A stretch of DNA of 64,000 nt, from assembly GCF_011682175.1 (NCBI RefSeq), contig NZ_WHJG01000001.1, positions 186,001 to 250,000 of the forward strand, read 5' to 3'. Below are positions 54,021-63,729 of the stretch, one piece after another. The notes below the pieces were generated by a model. That model did not search any database and was not told the DNA's origin. It saw only the letters and a program-made list of their open reading frames with translations. The position numbers and the translations under genes were made by a program. Position 1 is the first letter of the stretch; every line of letters starts with the position of its first letter. The DNA is from Massilia frigida. GTDB lineage: Bacteria; Pseudomonadota; Gammaproteobacteria; Burkholderiales; Burkholderiaceae_D.

Positions 54021-55535
54021 CTAAAAGTTCACCCAGCCCGCCGGATCGACCGCCGCGCCCTTGTGCCTGATTTCAAAGTATAGCCCCGATTCTTCGTTGC
54101 CGCCGGTGTTTCCCGCGCTGGCGATGGGGTCGCCGCCCTTGACGGCGTCGCCCTCGCGTTTCAGCAAGGCCTGGTTGTTACCGTAGATGGAGAGGTATTC
54201 GCTGCCATGGTCGACCAGGATCAGGTTGCCGAAGCCGCGCATCCAGCGCGCGAACACCACCCGCCCGCCCGCCACGGCGCGCACTTCGCTGCCTTCGGCG
54301 GCCTTGATGAACATGCCTTTCCAGCTCGGTCCGCTGCCGCGCTTGGCGCCGAAACGGGCCGCCAGCTTGCCGGACACCGGCGTGCGCAGCTTGCCGCGCA
54401 GGCTGGCAAAAGCGCCTTCCGGCATGGCCGGAGCGAGCGCGATGTCGGGCTTGCGCGGCGCGGCCGGTTCCGCTTTCGGCTCGGGCGTCTGGGCGACAAC
54501 GGGCGGCTCGTCATCATCGATCGGGTCCATCGGTACCGGGACCGGCACCGGTGGAATCTTGGCGCCGGTGCGCGGATCGAGCTTGGGCGGCTTTTTGGCC
54601 GCTTCGCGCGCCAGGCGTTCGCGCTCGCGTTCGCGTTCACGTTCGCGCTCGGCCTTGCGTTCGGCCTTTTTCGCCTCTGCCAGCAGACGGGCCTGTTCGG
54701 CGGCCTTGGCGCGCGCGGCGGCCAGCGCTTCCTGGCGGCGCTGCTCGGCGGCGGCCGCTTCGGCCTGTTCCTTGATCAGTTTGGAAAGCTTGTCGACCAG
54801 CCCGGCCATGCGCTGTTCGTCGCGCTCCAGGCCGCCGATTTCCTTGCGCTGTTCGGCCAGGCGGTTCGACAGGGTGCCGAGCAAGGCGGCGCGGCGCGCC
54901 TTTTCCTTTTCCAGCACGGCTTTCTGCTCGCGCTCTTCCTGGGCGATTTCATTGAGTTCCTCGCGCGCATTCTCGGCCTTGTCGCGGTTGCTGGCGACGG
55001 CGGCCAGGTTGCCGTGCAGCGAACCGAGCAGCTTGGCCTGGGCCTTGGAGACATAGGCCATCAATTGCAGGTCGCGGTTGATGCGGTTCGGATTGTCGCC
55101 CGAGAGCAGCAGCTTGATGCGGTCTTCATTGCCGGCCACGTATTGCTCGCGCAAGAGGCGCGCCAGTTGCTGTTTCTGGCTGGCGATGGTGTCGGCCAGT
55201 TGCTGTTGCGAGGCGGCCAGAGCGGCCACAGTGGCATTGGTCTCGCTCTGTTCGCCGGCGAGCTCGCGCAGCTGGCGGTTGGCGTTGGAAATGGCTTCCT
55301 CGGATTCGGCCAGGGTATCGGCCGCGTCCTCGCGTTCGCTTTCAGTCTTGCTGACTTCGCGCTTGAGTTCGGCCAGCTTTTGCTGGATGCCGGCGCGCGT
55401 CTTCTCCGCCAGCACTTTCTGCTTGCTGCGTTCGGTTTGGCGGGGAGCAGGCGCGGCGGCGGCACTGCCTGTCAACACGGCCAGGAGCGCGCACAACAGC
55501 GCCCCGGCCGCTAACTGCTTCACATGACGATACAA
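54021..55535 (-). CDS. envC: Murein hydrolase activator EnvC-like protein
   Basis: 504 residues with a signal peptide (GALLCALLAVLTGSAAAAPA). A long coiled coil runs over about residues 35-290 (for example KLAELKREVSKTESEREDAA), followed by a Glu/Arg-rich stretch and a Pro-rich linker. The C-terminal LytM (M23) domain contains LILVDHGSEYLSIYGNNQAL and GLYFEIRHKGAAVDPAGWV. As in EnvC, the canonical metal-binding HxxxD site is not preserved, so it should activate amidases rather than cut peptidoglycan. It starts 3 bp after gpmA ends. Confidence 0.93.
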   Translation of the reverse strand: MYRHVKQLAAGALLCALLAVLTGSAAAAPAPRQTERSKQKVLAEKTRAGIQQKLAELKREVSKTESEREDAADTLAESEEAISNANRQLRELAGEQSETNATVAALAASQQQLADTIASQKQQLARLLREQYVAGNEDRIKLLLSGDNPNRINRDLQLMAYVSKAQAKLLGSLHGNLAAVASNRDKAENAREELNEIAQEEREQKAVLEKEKARRAALLGTLSNRLAEQRKEIGGLERDEQRMAGLVDKLSKLIKEQAEAAAAEQRRQEALAAARAKAAEQARLLAEAKKAERKAERERERERERERLAREAAKKPPKLDPRTGAKIPPVPVPVPMDPIDDDEPPVVAQTPEPKAEPAAPRKPDIALAPAMPEGAFASLRGKLRTPVSGKLAARFGAKRGSGPSWKGMFIKAAEGSEVRAVAGGRVVFARWMRGFGNLILVDHGSEYLSIYGNNQALLKREGDAVKGGDPIASAGNTGGNEESGLYFEIRHKGAAVDPAGWVNF

Positions 55536-55538
55536 AAC

Positions 55539-56285
55539 TTACTTGGCCTTCCCTTGGTTGGCCACGGCCGCGACGGCGGCGGCGATGGCGTCCTGGTCGC
55601 CCAGATAGTAATGGCGGATCGGTTTCAGGTCGGCGTCGAGCTCGTACACCAGCGGCTGGCCGTTGGGAATGTTGAGGCCGACGATGTCTTCATCGCTGAT
55701 GCCATCGAGCATTTTGATCAGGGCGCGCAAGCTGTTGCCGTGGGCCGAGATCAGGATCTTCTTGCCGGCCCGGATGGCCGGGGCGATTTCTTCATCCCAT
55801 ACCGGCATCACGCGCGCCACGGTGTCTTTCAGGCATTCGGTCAGGGGAATGCTGTCTTTCGGCACGCCGGCGTAGCGCGGATCGTTGAAGGACGTGCGCT
55901 GGTCGGACGCTTCCAGCGCCGGCGGCGGGGTGTCGTAGCTGCGGCGCCAGACCAGTACCTGGGCGTCGCCGTACTTGGCGGCGGTTTCGCCCTTGTCCAG
56001 GCCTTGCAGGGCGCCGTAGTGGCGCTCATTCAAGCGCCAGTCATTCTTGACCGGCAGCCACATCATGTCCATGTCGTCCAGCGCCAGCCACAAGGTGCGG
56101 ATGGCGCGCTTGAGCACCGAGGTGTAGGCCACGTCGAAGGTGAAGCCGGCCTCTTTGAGTACCTGGCCGGCGCTGCGCGCTTCGCGCACGCCTTTTTCGG
56201 TGAGGTCGACGTCGGTCCAGCCGGTGAAGCGGTTCTCAAGGTTCCAGGTGGATTCGCCGTGGCGCATGAAGACAATTTTGTACAT
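55539..56285 (-). CDS. gpmA: 2,3-bisphosphoglycerate-dependent phosphoglycerate mutase
   Basis: Glycolytic enzyme interconverting 3- and 2-phosphoglycerate, 248 residues from ATG 56285 ([15 protein letters not shown]). The phospho-acceptor His is in MRHGEST, and the second His in [15 protein letters not shown]. Phe-Thr-Gly-Trp-Thr-Asp, typical of the family, is present. It heads the minus-strand set gpmA-envC-ctpA-moeB and is divergent from the rhodanese gene. Confidence 0.97.
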   Translation of the reverse strand: MYKIVFMRHGESTWNLENRFTGWTDVDLTEKGVREARSAGQVLKEAGFTFDVAYTSVLKRAIRTLWLALDDMDMMWLPVKNDWRLNERHYGALQGLDKGETAAKYGDAQVLVWRRSYDTPPPALEASDQRTSFNDPRYAGVPKDSIPLTECLKDTVARVMPVWDEEIAPAIRAGKKILISAHGNSLRALIKMLDGISDEDIVGLNIPNGQPLVYELDADLKPIRHYYLGDQDAIAAAVAAVANQGKAK

Positions 56286-56372
56286 AAGCAATTTTCAAGA
56301 AGGTGGAAGAAGAAAAACTTGAAGCGACATTGGTGAATGCAAGATGCAAGGCGTCAGTGTAAAGGGTAAGTG

Positions 56373-56400
56373 TAAACAGATCCGGCTTCTATTTTATAAT
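56373..56400 (+). promoter_or_regulatory. Sigma-70-type promoter of the rhodanese-grxC genes
   Basis: A perfect -10 TATAAT (56395-56400) has TAAACA (56373-56378, 4 of 6 consensus) 16 nt upstream. It lies 31 bp before the GTG start of the rhodanese gene. Confidence 0.65.
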
Positions 56401-56430
56401 GCGCGGATTGTCCTAAACCATTGGAACCCC

Positions 56431-56832
56431 GTGAAATTCATTATTGACAATATTTTTATCGTCAGCATCGTCGTGCTGTCGGGTGGCGCCCTGCTCTGGC
56501 CGGCGCTGCTTCCGCGCGGCAAACGCGCCTCCACCTTGCAGGTGACCCAGCTCATGAACCGCGGCAAGACCGTGCTGGTGGACGTGCGCGATGCCGAGGA
56601 ATTTGCCAAAGGGCATTTGCGCGACGCGAAAAACATTCCGCTGGCAGACTTGGCATCCCGCATTGCCGAACTCGACAAAGCGAAAAACAAGACCATCGTC
56701 GTCATGTGCCAGACCGGTGCGCGTGCCGACAAGGCCACCAAGATCCTCGAAGCGGCCGGTTTTGCCGACGTGTTCAGCCTCGATGGCGGCCTGACCGCAT
56801 GGCAAGCCGCTGGCTTGCCAACCGCTAAGTAA
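56431..56832 (+). CDS. Membrane-anchored rhodanese-like protein
   Basis: Sulfurtransferase-like protein of 133 residues starting at GTG 56431 (first residues KFIIDNIFIVSIVVLSGGAL form a membrane anchor). The rhodanese domain contains VLVDVRDAEEFAKGHL and the active-site cysteine in VVMCQTGARADKA. A longer frame upstream has no similarity and would place codons over the promoter. It is followed by grxC 13 bp downstream. Homologues occur in the same order, upstream of grxC-secB, in related species. Confidence 0.9.
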   Translation: MKFIIDNIFIVSIVVLSGGALLWPALLPRGKRASTLQVTQLMNRGKTVLVDVRDAEEFAKGHLRDAKNIPLADLASRIAELDKAKNKTIVVMCQTGARADKATKILEAAGFADVFSLDGGLTAWQAAGLPTAK

Positions 56833-56845
56833 GAAAGGAACCACC

Positions 56846-57109
56846 ATGACAGCCCATGTAGTGCTCTACCATACCGCCTCCTGCCCGTACTGCGTGCGCG
56901 CCGAACGCTTGCTCGAAGCGAAGGGCGTGACCGACATCGAAAAGATCCGTGTCGACCTTGACCCGGACCAGAAAGTCGTCATGATGAACAAGACCGGACG
57001 CCGCACCGTGCCCCAGATTTACGTGGGCGACACCCATGTCGGCGGTTTCGACGATTTGTATGCGCTGGATCAACAAGGACGCCTCGATCCCTTGTTAAAA
57101 GGGGTTTAA
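56846..57109 (+). CDS. grxC: Glutaredoxin 3
   Basis: Glutathione-dependent disulfide reductase, 87 residues, with the dithiol active site CPYC (residues 14-17) and the [20 protein letters not shown] block, which holds the cis-Pro and the glutathione-binding GG pair. It sits between the rhodanese gene and secB. Confidence 0.97.
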   Translation: MTAHVVLYHTASCPYCVRAERLLEAKGVTDIEKIRVDLDPDQKVVMMNKTGRRTVPQIYVGDTHVGGFDDLYALDQQGRLDPLLKGV

Positions 57110-57257
57110 GCAGCATATAGACCCGAATGCAAGTCGATTGATTGCGCAAAACTATTTCAAGCCGTATGATTTTGCTACAATTGCCGTCGCGTTTGAAGTC
57201 CAAGCACAGAGGGGACGGCGTGTCGCCGTTCTGTTAATTTCTCAACGAAAGCGTTCC

Positions 57258-57731
57258 ATGTCTGACGAAAATCTGCAACCCGTATTCCAAATCCAACGCG
57301 TCTACCTGAAAGACATGTCGCTGGAACAGCCGAATTCCCCAGCTATCTTCCTCGAACAAGAAGCACCGTCGATCGAAGTGTCGCTCGACGTTGGCGCCGA
57401 AGCCATCGCCGATGGGATCTACGAGTCGACCGTCACCATCACCGTGACCGCCAAGGTCAAGGACAAGGTTGCGTTCCTGGTCGAAGGCAAGCAAGCCGGT
57501 ATCTTTGAAGCGCGCAACATCCCTGCGGACCAGATGGATCCCCTGCTGGGAATCGGTTGCCCGAACATCGTTTACCCTTACCTGCGCGGCAATATCGCCG
57601 ACGTGATCACCCGTGCCGGCTTCCCGCCTGTGCATCTGGCCGAGATCAATTTCGAAGTGTTCTACCAGCAGCGCCGTCAGGCGCTGGCTGAAGCAGCCGC
57701 CGCTGCCCCAGCTGACACCGCAGCACACTAA
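57258..57731 (+). CDS. secB: Protein-export chaperone SecB
   Basis: Tetrameric chaperone that keeps preproteins unfolded and hands them to SecA. 157 residues from ATG 57258. [40 protein letters not shown] and the C-terminal [19 protein letters not shown] are strongly conserved. The last residues are Ala-rich. Codons upstream of the ATG are open but unconserved. Confidence 0.98.
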   Translation: MSDENLQPVFQIQRVYLKDMSLEQPNSPAIFLEQEAPSIEVSLDVGAEAIADGIYESTVTITVTAKVKDKVAFLVEGKQAGIFEARNIPADQMDPLLGIGCPNIVYPYLRGNIADVITRAGFPPVHLAEINFEVFYQQRRQALAEAAAAAPADTAAH

Positions 57732-57739
57732 GCACGACC

Positions 57740-57834
57740 GCAGGGTGGGCCAGGCCGCCCGCGCGCATTCGCTGCGCGCGGGTCCTGCCCGGGCACGGCT
57801 CGCGCCGGCGCCCCTGGCGGCCGCCCCACCCTGC
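57740..57834. repeat. GC-rich quasi-palindromic element after secB
   Basis: GCAGGGTGGG (57740-57749) and CCCACCCTGC (57825-57834) are the outer arms, with GGCCGCC and GGCGGCC further inside. A nested CGCGC-GCATTCGCTGCGCGC hairpin lies near 57770. It fills most of the secB-SH3 gap and resembles dispersed GGGTGGGC repeats seen in proteobacterial genomes. Confidence 0.6.
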
Positions 57835-57857
57835 ACTCTCACGGCGAAGGCCACGCA

Positions 57858-58301
57858 ATGACAATTCCCCGTTTTCTCCTCAGTGCCGCATTCGTGCTGG
57901 CAAGTGCCCCGGCGCACGCGCTCGATTTCAAGACCATCGGCGCGCCTAGCGTGATCCTGTACGACGCGCCCTCCGTCAAGGGCGGCAAGCTGTTCATCGC
58001 CCTGCGCGGCATGCCGGTCGAAGTCGTGCTCACCTATGGCGAATGGGTCAGGGTGCGCGATGCGAATGGCGACCTGGCCTGGGCCGAAGCGAAGTCGCTG
58101 AGCGCGCGCCGCAATGTGGTGGTGCGCACCGCCAACGCCAAGGTACGCGGCGGCGCCGATAGCGATGCCAGCCTGTTGATGACGGCTGACAAGGGCGTGC
58201 TGCTGGAACTGATCGACGCCCAGACCTCCAGCTGGATCAAGGTGAAACATCGTGACGGCATCACCGGCTATATTCGCGCTACCGACGTGTGGGGCATCTG
58301 A
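57858..58301 (+). CDS. Exported SH3-domain protein
   Basis: 147 residues with a signal peptide ([17 protein letters not shown]) and two bacterial SH3-like modules, near residues 30-78 ([20 protein letters not shown]) and 88-143 ([20 protein letters not shown]). Such domains often bind peptidoglycan peptides. It lies between secB and gpsA, 5 bp before the latter. Function unproven. Confidence 0.87.
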   Translation: MTIPRFLLSAAFVLASAPAHALDFKTIGAPSVILYDAPSVKGGKLFIALRGMPVEVVLTYGEWVRVRDANGDLAWAEAKSLSARRNVVVRTANAKVRGGADSDASLLMTADKGVLLELIDAQTSSWIKVKHRDGITGYIRATDVWGI

Positions 58302-58306
58302 TTCCC

Positions 58307-59347
58307 ATGCCGAGCAGCGCCTCCAGCGTTTCACCACGCAAGATTACCGTCCTCGGCGCCGGGGCCTGGGGCACGGCGGTCGCCATCGCCCTGGCGGCGC
58401 GCCATGATGTGCTGATGTGGGGCCGCAATGGCGGCGCCATGGCGGCCATGGCCGGGGCCCGCGAAAACAGCGCCTACCTGCCCGGCTGCGCCTTTCCGGC
58501 CGCGCTGCACGTGACGTCCGACTTCGATGGCGCGCTGGCCCATGTGCTGGGCACGCCCGAGACGGAGGCGCCGCTGCTGATCGCCGCCTGCCCGGTGGCC
58601 GGGCTGCGGCCGCTGCTGATGCAGCTCAGACCCCACGCAATCTCGCATATCGTCTGGCTTTGCAAGGGCTTCGAGGGCGATACCGGCTTGCTGCCGCATC
58701 AGGTGGTGGCCGCGGTGCTCGGCAGCCAGGTGGCTGGCGGTGCCTTGTCGGGGCCCTCGTTCGCGCAGGAAGTGGCGCGCGGCTTGCCGTGCGCGCTGAC
58801 GGTGGCGTCGCGCTCGGAGATGCTGCGCGAGCGGGTCGTCTCCAGCGTTCATGGCGGCAATATCCGCGTGTATTCCTGTGACGACCTGGTCGGCGTGGAA
58901 GTGGGCGGGGCGGTCAAGAATGTGCTGGCGATTGCCACCGGCGTGGCCGATGGGCTGGGACTGGGCTTGAATGCGCGCGCCGCGCTGATCACGCGCGGGC
59001 TCGCTGAAATTACCCGCCTGGGCATTGCGCTGGGCGGCACGCCGGCCACCTTCATGGGTTTGACCGGGATGGGCGACCTGATTCTCACCTGCACCGGCGA
59101 CCTGTCGCGCAACCGCCGCGTGGGCCTGGGCCTGGCACAAGGCAAGGCGCTCGACACCATCGTGGCCGAGCTCGGCCATGTGGCCGAAGGCGTGCCGTGC
59201 GCCAAGGCGGTGCGGGCGCTGGCGCACACCCTGGGCGTGGACATGCCGATCACCAATGCGGTGGCCGGCGTGCTGTTCGACGGCGGCACGCCCAAGGCGA
59301 TGCTGGCGCAATTGCTGGCGCGCGATCCGCGCGATGAATTGAGCTGA
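58307..59347 (+). CDS. gpsA: Glycerol-3-phosphate dehydrogenase [NAD(P)+]
   Basis: Makes sn-glycerol-3-phosphate from dihydroxyacetone phosphate for phospholipid synthesis. 346 residues from ATG 58307. The Rossmann motif [18 protein letters not shown], the [20 protein letters not shown] block, [20 protein letters not shown] with the catalytic Lys, and [16 protein letters not shown] are all conserved. An upstream ATG at 58289 lies inside the SH3 gene and is less likely. Confidence 0.96.
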   Translation: MPSSASSVSPRKITVLGAGAWGTAVAIALAARHDVLMWGRNGGAMAAMAGARENSAYLPGCAFPAALHVTSDFDGALAHVLGTPETEAPLLIAACPVAGLRPLLMQLRPHAISHIVWLCKGFEGDTGLLPHQVVAAVLGSQVAGGALSGPSFAQEVARGLPCALTVASRSEMLRERVVSSVHGGNIRVYSCDDLVGVEVGGAVKNVLAIATGVADGLGLGLNARAALITRGLAEITRLGIALGGTPATFMGLTGMGDLILTCTGDLSRNRRVGLGLAQGKALDTIVAELGHVAEGVPCAKAVRALAHTLGVDMPITNAVAGVLFDGGTPKAMLAQLLARDPRDELS

Positions 59348-59371
59348 GCCGCAAGCCTGGCGCGGCCGGCA

Positions 59372-60088
59372 CTAAGGAAGGGCGGCGCGCGCGCCCTGCT
59401 TCTGCAACTTCTCGATGGTCTTGTCCGCCTTCATCGCTTGCAGGACCGTCACCAGCGCCGGCACCAGCGCGGCGTGGTTCTTGTTGACATAGTGGTAGAC
59501 CGGGAACGAGGCCAGCGCCGGCGCGAGCACCCGCACCTCGTCGATCTTGAGGGTCTCGGCGGCCGCCAGTCCCGCCAGGCGGTTGCCGACCACGACATCG
59601 GTGCGTCCCATGGTCAGCTTTTGGAAAGCCTGTTCCATGGTCGGCACCGCTTCGGTCTTCATGCCCACCGTATTTTCCTTGACGATCTTGATGCCGCGCA
59701 CATAGCCGATCGTGTACGGCCGCAGGCTTTCCCAGCCGCCGACGACGAAGTCGGTCCCGCGCGTGAAGATCACGATTTCATAGGTGAGCAAGGGCACCGG
59801 GACGATCATCAGGTTGGGATAGTCGCGTTCCATGCCGACCTTGCGGTACAACTCGCCATCCATCCTGCCTTCGTTGGCCATGACCAGGGTGCGCTCTCCC
59901 GGCAGCTTGTGCACCACCAGCCCGCGGCCGATGCGGCGGTAGGCTTCCGCCATCACCAGTTCGGCGATGGCCGAGGCCGGATCGCTGCCGACCAGGGTCG
60001 ATACGTGCATGTCGGCTGCGGCAGCGGCGGCCCCCGGGGTCATGACGCTCAAGGCAAGCGCCAGTGTCAGCAAGCTGCGACGGTCCAC
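59372..60088 (-). CDS. Periplasmic substrate-binding protein (SBP family 3-like)
   Basis: 238 residues with a signal peptide (LLTLALALSVMTPGAAAAAA). The rest looks like a solute-binding domain of the amino-acid/PAS-like SBP_bac_3 type (AIAELVMAEAYRRIGRGLVV; TIGYVRGIKIVKEN). No transporter permease or ATPase genes adjoin it, so it may be an orphan receptor. It is convergent with gpsA, 24 bp apart. Confidence 0.78.
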   Translation of the reverse strand: MDRRSLLTLALALSVMTPGAAAAAADMHVSTLVGSDPASAIAELVMAEAYRRIGRGLVVHKLPGERTLVMANEGRMDGELYRKVGMERDYPNLMIVPVPLLTYEIVIFTRGTDFVVGGWESLRPYTIGYVRGIKIVKENTVGMKTEAVPTMEQAFQKLTMGRTDVVVGNRLAGLAAAETLKIDEVRVLAPALASFPVYHYVNKNHAALVPALVTVLQAMKADKTIEKLQKQGARAALP

Positions 60089-60152
60089 GATAGCCTCCGG
60101 AAGTATCCATTTAGCATAATCTTACTCCTTCCGTGGCGCCGTGACACGCTCG

Positions 60153-60479
60153 CTATGTCAGCAAAATGGTCAGCAAGGCCACCGCATCGTCGTTCGCACG
60201 CAAGCCGTGCGGCACGCCGCCCAGCAGGTACAGCATCTCGCCCGGGCGCAGCAGGACGCTCTTGCCGTGCGCATCGCAGACGATCTCGCCCTGCAGGCAG
60301 AGCAAGGTAATCTCGCCGTCCACCTTGTGCACCGGCATGTCGCGGTCCTTGGGCAGCACCAGCCGGATCAATTCCATATGCGCGGTCTTGGCCAGCGCGA
60401 CCGAGGTGAAATGGGCGATGTCGTCGTCGCCCCGCTTCAGTGGTATCAGCTCGCCCGAGGCGGCATGTTGTAAGGCCAT
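60153..60479 (-). CDS. Cupin domain protein
   Basis: 108 residues forming one small beta-barrel. The cupin motif 1 is degenerate (MPVHKVDGEITLLCLQGEIV) but keeps His and Glu, and motif 2 is LRPGEMLYLLGGVPHGLRAN with a His. Metal binding is plausible. It lies 11 bp after the DUF2461 gene on the same strand. The substrate is unknown. Confidence 0.85.
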   Translation of the reverse strand: MALQHAASGELIPLKRGDDDIAHFTSVALAKTAHMELIRLVLPKDRDMPVHKVDGEITLLCLQGEIVCDAHGKSVLLRPGEMLYLLGGVPHGLRANDDAVALLTILLT

Positions 60480-60490
60480 GACGTTTTCCT

Positions 60491-61180
60491 TTATTCTTCC
60501 GCGTTGCTCGCTTCCACGCTGCGCAACCAGGTGACCAGCGCGAAGGCATCCTTGAGGCCGCGCGCCAGCTCTGGCACCAGCTGGTCTGGGTCGTTGAGCT
60601 TGAGATCGACCTCGGTCCAGACAAAAAAGCTCTTGAGCTTGAGGTACTCGACATGCACGTGCTGCGCATCGAACCCCTTGGGCGGCCGCTGCAGCTTGTC
60701 TTCTTCCTGCAAGTGGCCGAAGGTGGCGCGCATGGGTTTATTCTTCAGCAATTTGGCAAAGCCTGTCGCGTCGTTGACGATCTGCTCACGGATCGCTTTC
60801 AGGCGTGGCGCCGGCGGCAAGTATTCGCCGGCCCCGAACAGCAGCTTGCCGCTGCCGTCGATCTGGAAATAATAGGTCGACCCGCCACCGGCGCTGGGGC
60901 GGCGCAAATCCTTGGGCGTGATGCCGGCCGAAAAGCGCGTCTTGTACGGGCTCTTGTCGTTGGCGAAGCGGATGTCGCGGTTGATGCGGAACATCGCTTT
61001 CTTGGGATTGCAGGCGGCCACCTGCCGGTCGAACTTGCTCAGTTCGCTGATCAGTTCGGTGACGACGGCCAGGAATTCTTCGCGCAAGATATCGTAGCGC
61101 GGTTTGTTCATGATGAACCAGGGGCGGTTATTGTTCTCGCTTAACTCGGTCAAAAACTGCGTCAGGTCGCGCAAATGCAT
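60491..61180 (-). CDS. DUF2461 family protein
   Basis: 229 residues, cytosolic. NNRPWFIMNKPRYDILREEF near the N-terminus and the core MFRINRDIRFANDKSPYKTR are family signatures, and GGGSTYYFQIDGSGKLLFGA follows. The family has no established biochemical function. The next gene on this strand is the cupin. Confidence 0.92.
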   Translation of the reverse strand: MHLRDLTQFLTELSENNNRPWFIMNKPRYDILREEFLAVVTELISELSKFDRQVAACNPKKAMFRINRDIRFANDKSPYKTRFSAGITPKDLRRPSAGGGSTYYFQIDGSGKLLFGAGEYLPPAPRLKAIREQIVNDATGFAKLLKNKPMRATFGHLQEEDKLQRPPKGFDAQHVHVEYLKLKSFFVWTEVDLKLNDPDQLVPELARGLKDAFALVTWLRSVEASNAEE

Positions 61181-61213
61181 GCTGTGGTTCCAAAAAAATG
61201 GGGAGGAGCGAAA

Positions 61214-62392
61214 TTACTGCGGCCGCGGGCGCTTGCCGACGGTGACGTCGACCGTTGCCGCACGGTTCTTGCGCATCACGGTCATTGTAGCCTTGCCGCC
61301 GGGCGCAAGCTGGGAGATCAGCTTGAGCGTCTCGACCGTGCTGGCGGCCGGCTTGCCGGCCACGGTGAGCACGATGTCGCCGGGGAGCAGGCCGGCGCGG
61401 TCGGCCGGGCCGTTGCGCACCACCCCGGCGATGATGGTGCCGCTTTGGCGCGCCAGCCCGAAGCTGTCGGCCAGCTCGGGCGTGATGTCCTGGGTTTCGA
61501 TGCCGATCCAGCCGCGCACCACGGCGCCATGGCCGATGATGGCCTCCATCACGGCCTTGGCGGTGGTGACGGGAATGGCGAAGCCGATCCCGACCGAGCC
61601 GCCGCCCTGGGAATAGATGGCCGAATTGATGCCGAGCAGGTTGCCCTTGGTATCGACCAGCGCCCCGCCCGAATTACCGAAGTTGATGGCGGCATCGGTC
61701 TGGATGAAGTTTTCGAACTCGTTGATGTGCAGATTATTGCGCCCGACCGCGGAGACGATCCCCAGCGTGACGGTCTGGCCCACGCCGAAGGGGTTGCCGA
61801 TGGCCAGCACCACATCGCCCACGCGCACCGCCTCGTCATTGCCGAGCACGATCGCGGGCAACTTGCGCACATCGATGCGGATCACCGCCAGGTCGGTCTC
61901 GGGGTCGCTGCCGACCAGCCGCGCCGGCGCCTTGCGGCCGTCGGCCAGCACCACCTCGATGTCGTCGGCGCCTTCGATAACGTGGTTGTTGGTCAGGATG
62001 TAGCCGTCCGGACTGACGATCACGCCGGAGCCGAGGCTGGAGCGCTGTTCCCCGGGCGGCAGGCGGTCGCCGAAAAAGCGCCGCAACAGCGGGTCGCGCA
62101 GCAGCGGATGGGCCTGCCCGCGTTGGGTGCTGGCGAGGATGTTGACGACGGCGGGCATGGCGCGCGCGGCCGCCTCGCGGTAGCTGCCCGGGGCCGGCTG
62201 CGCGCCGGGCGCCTGCAGCACCGGCACGCCGCTGGCGACCTGGCCTGGCGCGACCCGGTCAGGCGCGACCCGGTCAGGCGCGCCCCGGCGCGGGGGCAGG
62301 CCGGGCCAGTCGGGACGCAGGGCCACGCCCACGAAATACAGCGCCAGGGCAACCGTGACCACCTGGGCGAACAACAGCCATAAGCGCCGCAT
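61214..62392 (-). CDS. Deg-type serine protease, single PDZ, membrane-anchored (DegS-like)
   Basis: 392 residues. An N-terminal membrane anchor (LFAQVVTVALALYFVGVAL) and a Pro/Ala-rich linker with a short repeat (APDRVAPDRVAPGQV) precede a trypsin-like domain with His137 (LTNNHVIEG), Asp167 (ETDLAVIRI) and Ser241 (FGNSGGALV). A single PDZ domain follows (TIIAGVVRNGPADRAGLLPG). The single PDZ and anchor match DegS rather than DegP. The Deg-mscL-petA order is common in Burkholderiales. No sigma-E genes are visible here. Confidence 0.94.
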   Translation of the reverse strand: MRRLWLLFAQVVTVALALYFVGVALRPDWPGLPPRRGAPDRVAPDRVAPGQVASGVPVLQAPGAQPAPGSYREAAARAMPAVVNILASTQRGQAHPLLRDPLLRRFFGDRLPPGEQRSSLGSGVIVSPDGYILTNNHVIEGADDIEVVLADGRKAPARLVGSDPETDLAVIRIDVRKLPAIVLGNDEAVRVGDVVLAIGNPFGVGQTVTLGIVSAVGRNNLHINEFENFIQTDAAINFGNSGGALVDTKGNLLGINSAIYSQGGGSVGIGFAIPVTTAKAVMEAIIGHGAVVRGWIGIETQDITPELADSFGLARQSGTIIAGVVRNGPADRAGLLPGDIVLTVAGKPAASTVETLKLISQLAPGGKATMTVMRKNRAATVDVTVGKRPRPQ

Positions 62393-62405
62393 CGCGCCCT
62401 CCGCT

Positions 62406-62825
62406 CTATTTTTTGAGGGAATCCCGGATCTCGCGCAGCAGCAGCACGTCTTCGGGGGTCGCGGCAGCCGCCACGGCGGGCGCTTCCTCGGCGCGGCGCA
62501 GCTGGTTCATCAGGCGGATCATCTGGAAGATGATGAAGGCCAGGATGATGAAATTAAGCAAGATGGTCAGGAAGTTGCCGTAGGCGAGTACCGCGCCCGC
62601 CTTCTTGGCTTCGGCCAGGGTCAGGTTCATGGCCTGGTTGTTCAGCGGCAGGTAGTAATTGGCAAAATCGAGTCCGCCGAACAGGCGGCCGATGGGGGGC
62701 ATGATGATGTCTTGCACCAAGGAATCTACAATCTTGCCGAAAGCACCACCAATGATCACGCCGACCGCCAGGTCGACCACATTGCCCTTCATTGCGAACT
62801 GCCGGAACTCGCCCATCATCGTCAT
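62406..62825 (-). CDS. mscL: Large-conductance mechanosensitive channel
   Basis: Homopentameric inner-membrane channel opened by membrane tension. 139 residues. The N-terminus [20 protein letters not shown] with TM1, the periplasmic loop, TM2 ([20 protein letters not shown]) and the C-terminal charged helix [17 protein letters not shown] are typical. It starts a minus-strand pair with the Deg protease and is divergent from petA. Confidence 0.97.
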   Translation of the reverse strand: MTMMGEFRQFAMKGNVVDLAVGVIIGGAFGKIVDSLVQDIIMPPIGRLFGGLDFANYYLPLNNQAMNLTLAEAKKAGAVLAYGNFLTILLNFIILAFIIFQMIRLMNQLRRAEEAPAVAAAATPEDVLLLREIRDSLKK

Positions 62826-63049
62826 TTTTGCCCCCAGGATTGTGAAATAGCCATTCCGATCATACCCCCACTGGGGTTAGAAACCAAACCGCGGCATCGG
62901 TTCCCGCCGCAGCGGCAGCTTGCCGCGCGGGCGCCCGCAGGCACGGCAATTGCGCGCATTGGGCGCCCGAATCGTTTCAAAATGGCGATGATTCGCTCTT
63001 GACAGGCGCGCGTGCAACATTTTTTCTTTAACTCGCCCCCCTATTCCCT

Positions 63050-63055
63050 TATAAT
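63050..63055 (+). promoter_or_regulatory. -10 box of the petA promoter
   Basis: A perfect TATAAT with a poor -35 (TTTAAC, 63027-63032) 17 nt upstream lies 64 bp before petA, in the mscL-petA gap. Confidence 0.5.
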
Positions 63056-63119
63056 TTAAGGTTGCTAGAAGCTCTAAGTAGCTTTTTAAGATTTCGCATT
63101 TTGACTGATTGGGGTTGGT

Positions 63120-63728
63120 ATGAGTAACGAAAAGCAGGTCGATCCGGGCCGACGCGTCATGCTCGCCGCTACGTGCGCGGCGGGTGGTGTTGTCGGTTTG
63201 GCCACGGCGGGAGCCTTGGTAAGCACATTCCAGCCGTCGGAGAAGGCAAAAGCCGCTGGCGCGCCGGTGGAAGTAGACATTACCGGCATGGCTGCCGGCG
63301 AAATGAAGACCGTTGAGTGGCGCGGCAAACCCGTATGGATTCTCAAGCGTTCGCCCGACATGGTCGCTTCGCTGAAGAAGACCGACGGCGTGGTCGCCGA
63401 TCCGAAATCGGAACGGACCCCGGACGCGCTCACGCCCGAATACGCGCGCAACGAACACCGTTCGATCAAGCCGGAATACCTGATTGCGGTCGGTATCTGC
63501 TCGCACCTGGGCTGCTCGCCAACCTCGAAGTTCGCTGAAGGCGCCCAGCCTAACCTGCCGGACGACTGGGCCGGCGGCTTCCTGTGCCCTTGCCACGGTT
63601 CGACCTTCGACCTGGCCGGCCGCGTGTTCAAGAACAAGCCGGCACCGGACAACCTCGAAGTGCCGCGCCATATGTACTTGAGCGAGAATAAGCTGATCAT
63701 CGGCAAAGACGAGAAAGGCGAGGCATAA
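63120..63728 (+). CDS. petA: Ubiquinol-cytochrome c reductase iron-sulfur subunit (Rieske)
   Basis: Electron carrier of the cytochrome bc1 complex, 202 residues. A twin-arginine-like N-terminus (GRRVMLAATCAAGGVVGLAT) and one membrane anchor precede the Rieske domain. The cluster ligands are Cys127 and His129 with disulfide Cys132 in CSHLGC, and Cys156 and His159 with disulfide Cys158 in CPCHGS. petB starts 1 bp after the stop. Confidence 0.97.
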   Translation: MSNEKQVDPGRRVMLAATCAAGGVVGLATAGALVSTFQPSEKAKAAGAPVEVDITGMAAGEMKTVEWRGKPVWILKRSPDMVASLKKTDGVVADPKSERTPDALTPEYARNEHRSIKPEYLIAVGICSHLGCSPTSKFAEGAQPNLPDDWAGGFLCPCHGSTFDLAGRVFKNKPAPDNLEVPRHMYLSENKLIIGKDEKGEA

Positions 63729-63729
63729 C

